A DNA stretch of 8,058 nucleotides from Streptosporangiaceae bacterium (lineage in GTDB: Bacteria; Actinomycetota; Actinomycetes; Streptosporangiales; Streptosporangiaceae), in the NCBI GenBank assembly GCA_030045175.1, contig JASIBM010000202.1, positions 1-8,058 of the forward strand, read 5' to 3'. This document shows, piece after piece, positions 6,183 to 8,058 of the stretch. The stretch's first letter is position 1. Each line of letters opens with the position of its first letter. Below the pieces are notes generated by a model. The model did not search any database. It was given only the letters and a program-made list of their open reading frames with translations, and was not told the origin of the DNA. The position numbers and the translations under genes were made by a program.

Positions 6183-6967
6183 GCGACGAGTACCCCCTCT
6201 GCCTGACGGAATGAACGGCCTGCGTGGTGCAGGTAGACGTCGTCAAGCGAGGCCGCGATGCCAGACGCCGCCGGGATCCCCGCCTTGAGCTCGCCGGGCG
6301 ATCCCTGCGCGACGATCTTGCCCCGGTCCACGATCGCGACCCTGGCCGCGTACTGGTCGGCCTCCTCCAGGTAGTGGGTGGTGACCAGGATGGTCGTTCC
6401 CGTGCTCGCCAGTTCGGTCAGGACCGCCCAGAGGTCAGCCCGCCCCTCCGGATCCAGCCCCGTGGTCGGCTCGTCAAGGAACAGCACGGCGGGCCTATGC
6501 ACGAGTACCGTCGCGATGTCGAGCCTGCGCCGCATGCCGCCCGAGTAGGTGCGCGCCCGGCGTTCGGCCGCGTCGGCCAGGCCGAACTGACCGAGCAGGC
6601 CAGTTACCCGGCGGCGCAGTTCCTTGCCGCGCATTCCGTGCAGGCTGCCCTGCATGGCCAGGTTCTCGCGCCCGGTGAGCAGCCCCACCGCGCCGCTGTG
6701 CTGACCGACCGCGCCGATCACCGACCGGGCCCGGCCAGGCTCGGCGAGCACGTCGATGCCAGCCACTGCCGCCCGCCCCTGGTCGGGCCGGGTCAGCGTG
6801 GTCAGGATCCGCACCGTCGTGGTCTTGCCCGCGCCGTTGGGGCCGAGCAGCGCGAAGATCGTGCCCGGCGAGACGGAGAAGGTCAGGCCGTCAAGCGCGC
6901 GCACCCCGCCCCGGTAGTCCTTGCGGAGGTCGTCCGCCACCACGATCGGAGTTTCTTCCCTCGTCAT
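6179..6967 (-). CDS. ABC exporter ATP-binding protein (DrrA-like)
   Basis: A 262-residue cytoplasmic ATPase that powers the adjacent permease. All nucleotide-binding elements are present in order: Walker A GPNGAGKT (42-49), Q-loop Gln89, signature YSGGMRRR (141-148), Walker B VLFLDEP (161-167) with catalytic Glu166, D-loop GLD (170-172) and switch His198. The tail SLDDVYLHHAGRSFR (240-254) is the characteristic C-terminal motif of DrrA-type exporters. The ATG at 6967 is preceded on the - strand by AGGAA at 9 bases and a second GAGGAA only 2 bases away. The mRNA is predicted to start near 7013, giving a leader of about 45 bases that contains two of the four repressor dyads. Expression is therefore expected to be controlled by the divergent TetR protein. 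The gene is shorter than the ~330-residue DrrA prototype but normal for this subgroup. Confidence 0.96.
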   Translation of the reverse strand: MTREETPIVVADDLRKDYRGGVRALDGLTFSVSPGTIFALLGPNGAGKTTTVRILTTLTRPDQGRAAVAGIDVLAEPGRARSVIGAVGQHSGAVGLLTGRENLAMQGSLHGMRGKELRRRVTGLLGQFGLADAAERRARTYSGGMRRRLDIATVLVHRPAVLFLDEPTTGLDPEGRADLWAVLTELASTGTTILVTTHYLEEADQYAARVAIVDRGKIVAQGSPGELKAGIPAASGIAASLDDVYLHHAGRSFRQAEGVLVA

Positions 6968-6980
6968 CGTTCCTCGTTCC

Positions 6981-7043
6981 TAACGTCGTTCTGTGGAGAA
7001 CGCTGTTCTTACACGAACGACGTTAACTGAAGAACGACGTTCT
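6981..7043. promoter_or_regulatory. Array of four TetR-type operators, GAAC-N3-GTTC, phased every 17 bp
   Basis: Four 11-bp dyads fit (G/T)AAC-N3-GTT(C/A). Site A is TAACGTCGTTC (6981-6991), B is GAACGCTGTTC (6998-7008), C is GAACGACGTTA (7015-7025) and D is GAACGACGTTC (7032-7042). A and C are exact reverse complements of each other, and D lies in a perfect 13-bp palindrome, AGAACGACGTTCT (7031-7043). Centres fall at 6986, 7003, 7020 and 7037, a constant 17-bp step. A weaker match, GTACGATGTTT (7050-7060), overlaps the regulator's start region at an 18-bp step. The array fills the gap between the ABC operon and the tetR-type gene, so these are most likely the repressor's own binding sites. 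Confidence 0.85.
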
Positions 7044-7049
7044 GGTCAA
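7020..7049 (-). promoter_or_regulatory. Predicted promoter of the ABC exporter operon
   Basis: On the - strand TTGACC (7049-7044) and TAACGT (7025-7020) match the actinobacterial -35 TTGAC and -10 TANNNT patterns with an 18-bp spacer. Transcription would start near 7013. Operator D lies wholly inside the spacer and operator C covers the -10, so repressor binding should exclude RNA polymerase. Operators A and B lie downstream of the predicted start site. This is a sequence-based prediction. Confidence 0.6.
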
Positions 7050-7056
7050 GTACGAT
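7027..7056 (+). promoter_or_regulatory. Predicted promoter of the TetR-family regulator gene
   Basis: TACGAT at 7051-7056 is a good -10 hexamer. A weak -35, CTGAAG (7027-7032), sits 18 bp upstream. A start site 7-8 bases after the -10 would fall at about 7063-7064, that is, on the ATG at 7064, predicting a leaderless mRNA. Operator D (7031-7043) begins at the end of this -35 and lies in the spacer, so the regulator should repress itself. The -35 is poor, so confidence is moderate. Confidence 0.5.
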
Positions 7057-7063
7057 GTTTTGC

Positions 7064-7798
7064 ATGGACGAGGCGCCCGGCTTGCCGCAGCCGCCCTGGC
7101 GATCAGCGCCCAGGCGCCAGCGCAACGCGCCCAGGGTGCAGCTCAGCCGCGACCTGGTGGTCGCCGCCGCGCTCAAGGTCATCGAGGCCGGCGGCGGCGG
7201 CGCCCTCACCATGCGCGGCGTCGCCGAGGAGCTCGGCGTCTCGGCCTCTGCCCTCTACGGCCACGTGGCCAACAAGGAGGAACTGATCCAGCTCGTGCTC
7301 GAGCAGATCATCGGGGAGATCCCGGTGCCGCGACCAGGAGGCGACTGGCGCGAGCTGATCCGGACTTTCGCGCGGGAGATGCTCGGCGTCTTCCGGCGCC
7401 ATCCGGGCGTGGCCGGGCTGACTCTCGGCCGGGTGCCGTTCGGCCCGAGCCTGCTGGCCGGGAGCGAGCGCATACTCGGCGAGCTCCGAGCGGCCGGGAT
7501 TCCCGACCAGGTCGCGGTGTACGTGGGTGACCTTGGCAGCCTCTACGTAGGCGCGTTCGCGCACGAGCTCGAGGTGACCCCGGTGGCCGAGCAGGGCGAC
7601 TTCACGGCCCAGGCGGCCGGCTGGCTGAAGTCACTGCCCGCCGACCAGTTCCCCAACACGGTGGCGCTCGCCGACCTGATGGTCGCGGGGAACGCGCAGG
7701 ACAGGTTCGAATGGGGCCTGGACGTCATCGTGCGCGGCCTGGCGAGCTACCTGACGGCGCCCCCGACCGCCGACGCCTGCTGGCCGCAGACCAATTGA
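7064..7798 (+). CDS. TetR-family transcriptional repressor of the adjacent ABC exporter
   Basis: A 244-residue one-component regulator. The N-terminal helix-turn-helix domain spans about residues 24-72. Its core is LTMRGVAEELGVSASALYGHVANKEELI (48-75), with SASALYGHVANK as the recognition-helix region. The ligand domain contains RRHPGVAGLTLGRVPFGPSLLAGSERILGELRAAG (111-145), resembling the TetR_C_1 class often found beside drug exporters. I prefer the ATG at 7064 because a -10 hexamer (TACGAT, 7051-7056) would start transcription there, and no Shine-Dalgarno precedes either this ATG or the in-frame ATG at 7055, which would add MFC. The gene is divergent from the ABC operon and shares the four-operator array with it. 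This predicts repression of both and release by a ligand, perhaps the exported compound. Role as local repressor is inference from layout; family is certain. Confidence 0.93.
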   Translation: MDEAPGLPQPPWRSAPRRQRNAPRVQLSRDLVVAAALKVIEAGGGGALTMRGVAEELGVSASALYGHVANKEELIQLVLEQIIGEIPVPRPGGDWRELIRTFAREMLGVFRRHPGVAGLTLGRVPFGPSLLAGSERILGELRAAGIPDQVAVYVGDLGSLYVGAFAHELEVTPVAEQGDFTAQAAGWLKSLPADQFPNTVALADLMVAGNAQDRFEWGLDVIVRGLASYLTAPPTADACWPQTN

Positions 7799-7830
7799 CC
7801 GGCTCCACCGCCACGGCCAGCCACCAAGAG

Positions 7831-7940
7831 GCCTGACATGAGAGCCGGCCAGGCCGGACATGAGAGCCGGCCAGGCCTGACATGAGAGCCGACCAGCCCG
7901 GACATGAGAGCCGGCCAGGCCTGACATGAGAGCCGGCCAG
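7831..7940. repeat. Five tandem 22-bp units downstream of the TetR-type gene
   Basis: Five directly repeated 22-bp units run without spacers at 7831-7852, 7853-7874, 7875-7896, 7897-7918 and 7919-7940. All share an invariant GGACATGAGAGCC or TGACATGAGAGCC core followed by GRCCAG. Units 1 and 5 are identical and the others differ by one or two bases. Junctions form dyads, best seen as CCGGCC-A-GGCCGG at 7845-7857. A 22-bp unit is not a multiple of three, so it is not a coding repeat. It lies 32 bp after the regulator's stop codon. It may be a minisatellite, a protein-binding array or a transcription-end structure; nothing seen decides between these. Confidence 0.92.
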
Positions 7941-7952
7941 AAACGGCGCCAC

Positions 7953-7979
7953 ACCCGTCACACGGGTAACTTAGTCACC
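7953..7979. repeat. Two adjacent short inverted repeats
   Basis: ACCCGT-CAC-ACGGGT (7953-7967) is a perfect 6-bp inverted repeat with a 3-base centre. It is overlapped by the near-palindrome GGTAACT-T-AGTCACC (7965-7979), which has one mismatched position. Neither is followed by a T-run. The second has the size of a TetR- or MarR-type operator and may serve a gene beyond the right edge. Confidence 0.5.
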
Positions 7980-8009
7980 TCACGCCACTGTCCTTGATCA
8001 TCTCTTCGC

Positions 8010-8058
8010 GATGAATGGCGGATCGGTCCGATTCTTCCGGGTGAATGGCACATTCATC
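8010..8058. repeat. Nested inverted and direct repeats at the right edge
   Basis: GATGAATG (8010-8017) is the reverse complement of CATTCATC (8051-8058). TGAATGGC is directly repeated at 8012-8019 and 8042-8049, a 30-bp step. The second copy is part of a perfect hairpin, TGAATG-GCA-CATTCA (8042-8056). Between them lies ATCGG-T-CCGAT (8022-8032). The window ends within this pattern, so its full extent is unknown. There is no gene here that I can support. Confidence 0.5.

Noticed and set aside
5406..6967. Part of an antibiotic biosynthetic cluster with self-resistance
   Set aside because: DrrAB-like pumps are common outside such clusters, and no PKS, NRPS or other biosynthetic core gene is visible in the window.
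7780..7820. Terminator formed by CTGGCCG and CGGCCAG after the regulator gene
   Set aside because: Arms of 7 bp with a 27-base loop and no T-run are expected by chance in this GC-rich DNA.
7831..7940. CRISPR array
   Set aside because: The 22-bp units are contiguous without unique spacers, and no cas gene is present.
7631..7961. - strand frames with repeated SHVR/RLSC peptides
   Set aside because: They are translations of the 22-bp array and the antisense of the regulator. Because 22 is not a multiple of three, the peptide only repeats every 22 residues. There is no start context or domain.

Overview
The window reads as chromosomal DNA of a high-GC actinobacterium. GC looks close to 70% by eye, GTG/ATG starts are packed tightly, and there are 4-bp start/stop overlaps, a probable leaderless regulator and a DrrAB-type exporter. 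No 16S, tRNA or lineage-specific marker is present, so I do not go below 'actinomycete'. I see no transposase, integrase, CRISPR array, tRNA or rRNA.

Region 1 (1-2962, + strand) is a tightly coupled three-gene operon. It holds an acyl-CoA synthetase cut by the left edge, an aldo/keto reductase related to the Kv-channel beta subunit (AKR6-like) after a 2-bp gap, and a class I SAM methyltransferase that overlaps the reductase by 4 bp. This combination suggests activation and modification of a carboxylic acid, but the substrate cannot be read from sequence.

Region 2 (3070-4856, - strand) is a two-gene unit: an NRDE/TANGO2-family protein, then after 5 bp a zinc-free quinone-oxidoreductase-type MDR enzyme. 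The convergent gap at 2963-3069 holds a long stem that may terminate transcription. The divergent gap at 4857-5013 holds three tandem 26-bp units with an internal dyad. They end at the start of a small + strand membrane-protein gene of unknown function (5014-5394).

Region 3 (5406-7798) is a regulated efflux module: a DrrA-like ABC ATPase and its ABC-2 permease on the - strand, facing away from a TetR-family repressor on the + strand. The 87-96 bp between them carries the clearest signal in the window. Four dyads of the form GAAC-N3-GTTC have centres at 6986, 7003, 7020 and 7037, exactly 17 bp apart. They cover both predicted divergent promoters. One site lies between the -35 and -10 of both promoters, and another overlaps the -10 of the exporter promoter. 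This looks like an autoregulated repressor that can pack along the whole control region.

Region 4 (7799-8058) has no gene that I can support. It holds five perfectly phased 22-bp tandem units (7831-7940), then several short inverted repeats up to the right edge. These may be control sites for a gene beyond the window.

Short in-phase tandem duplications also occur inside three coding regions: the methyltransferase tail, the MDR enzyme and the NRDE protein. Together with the two intergenic arrays, they suggest this locus is prone to tandem expansion.
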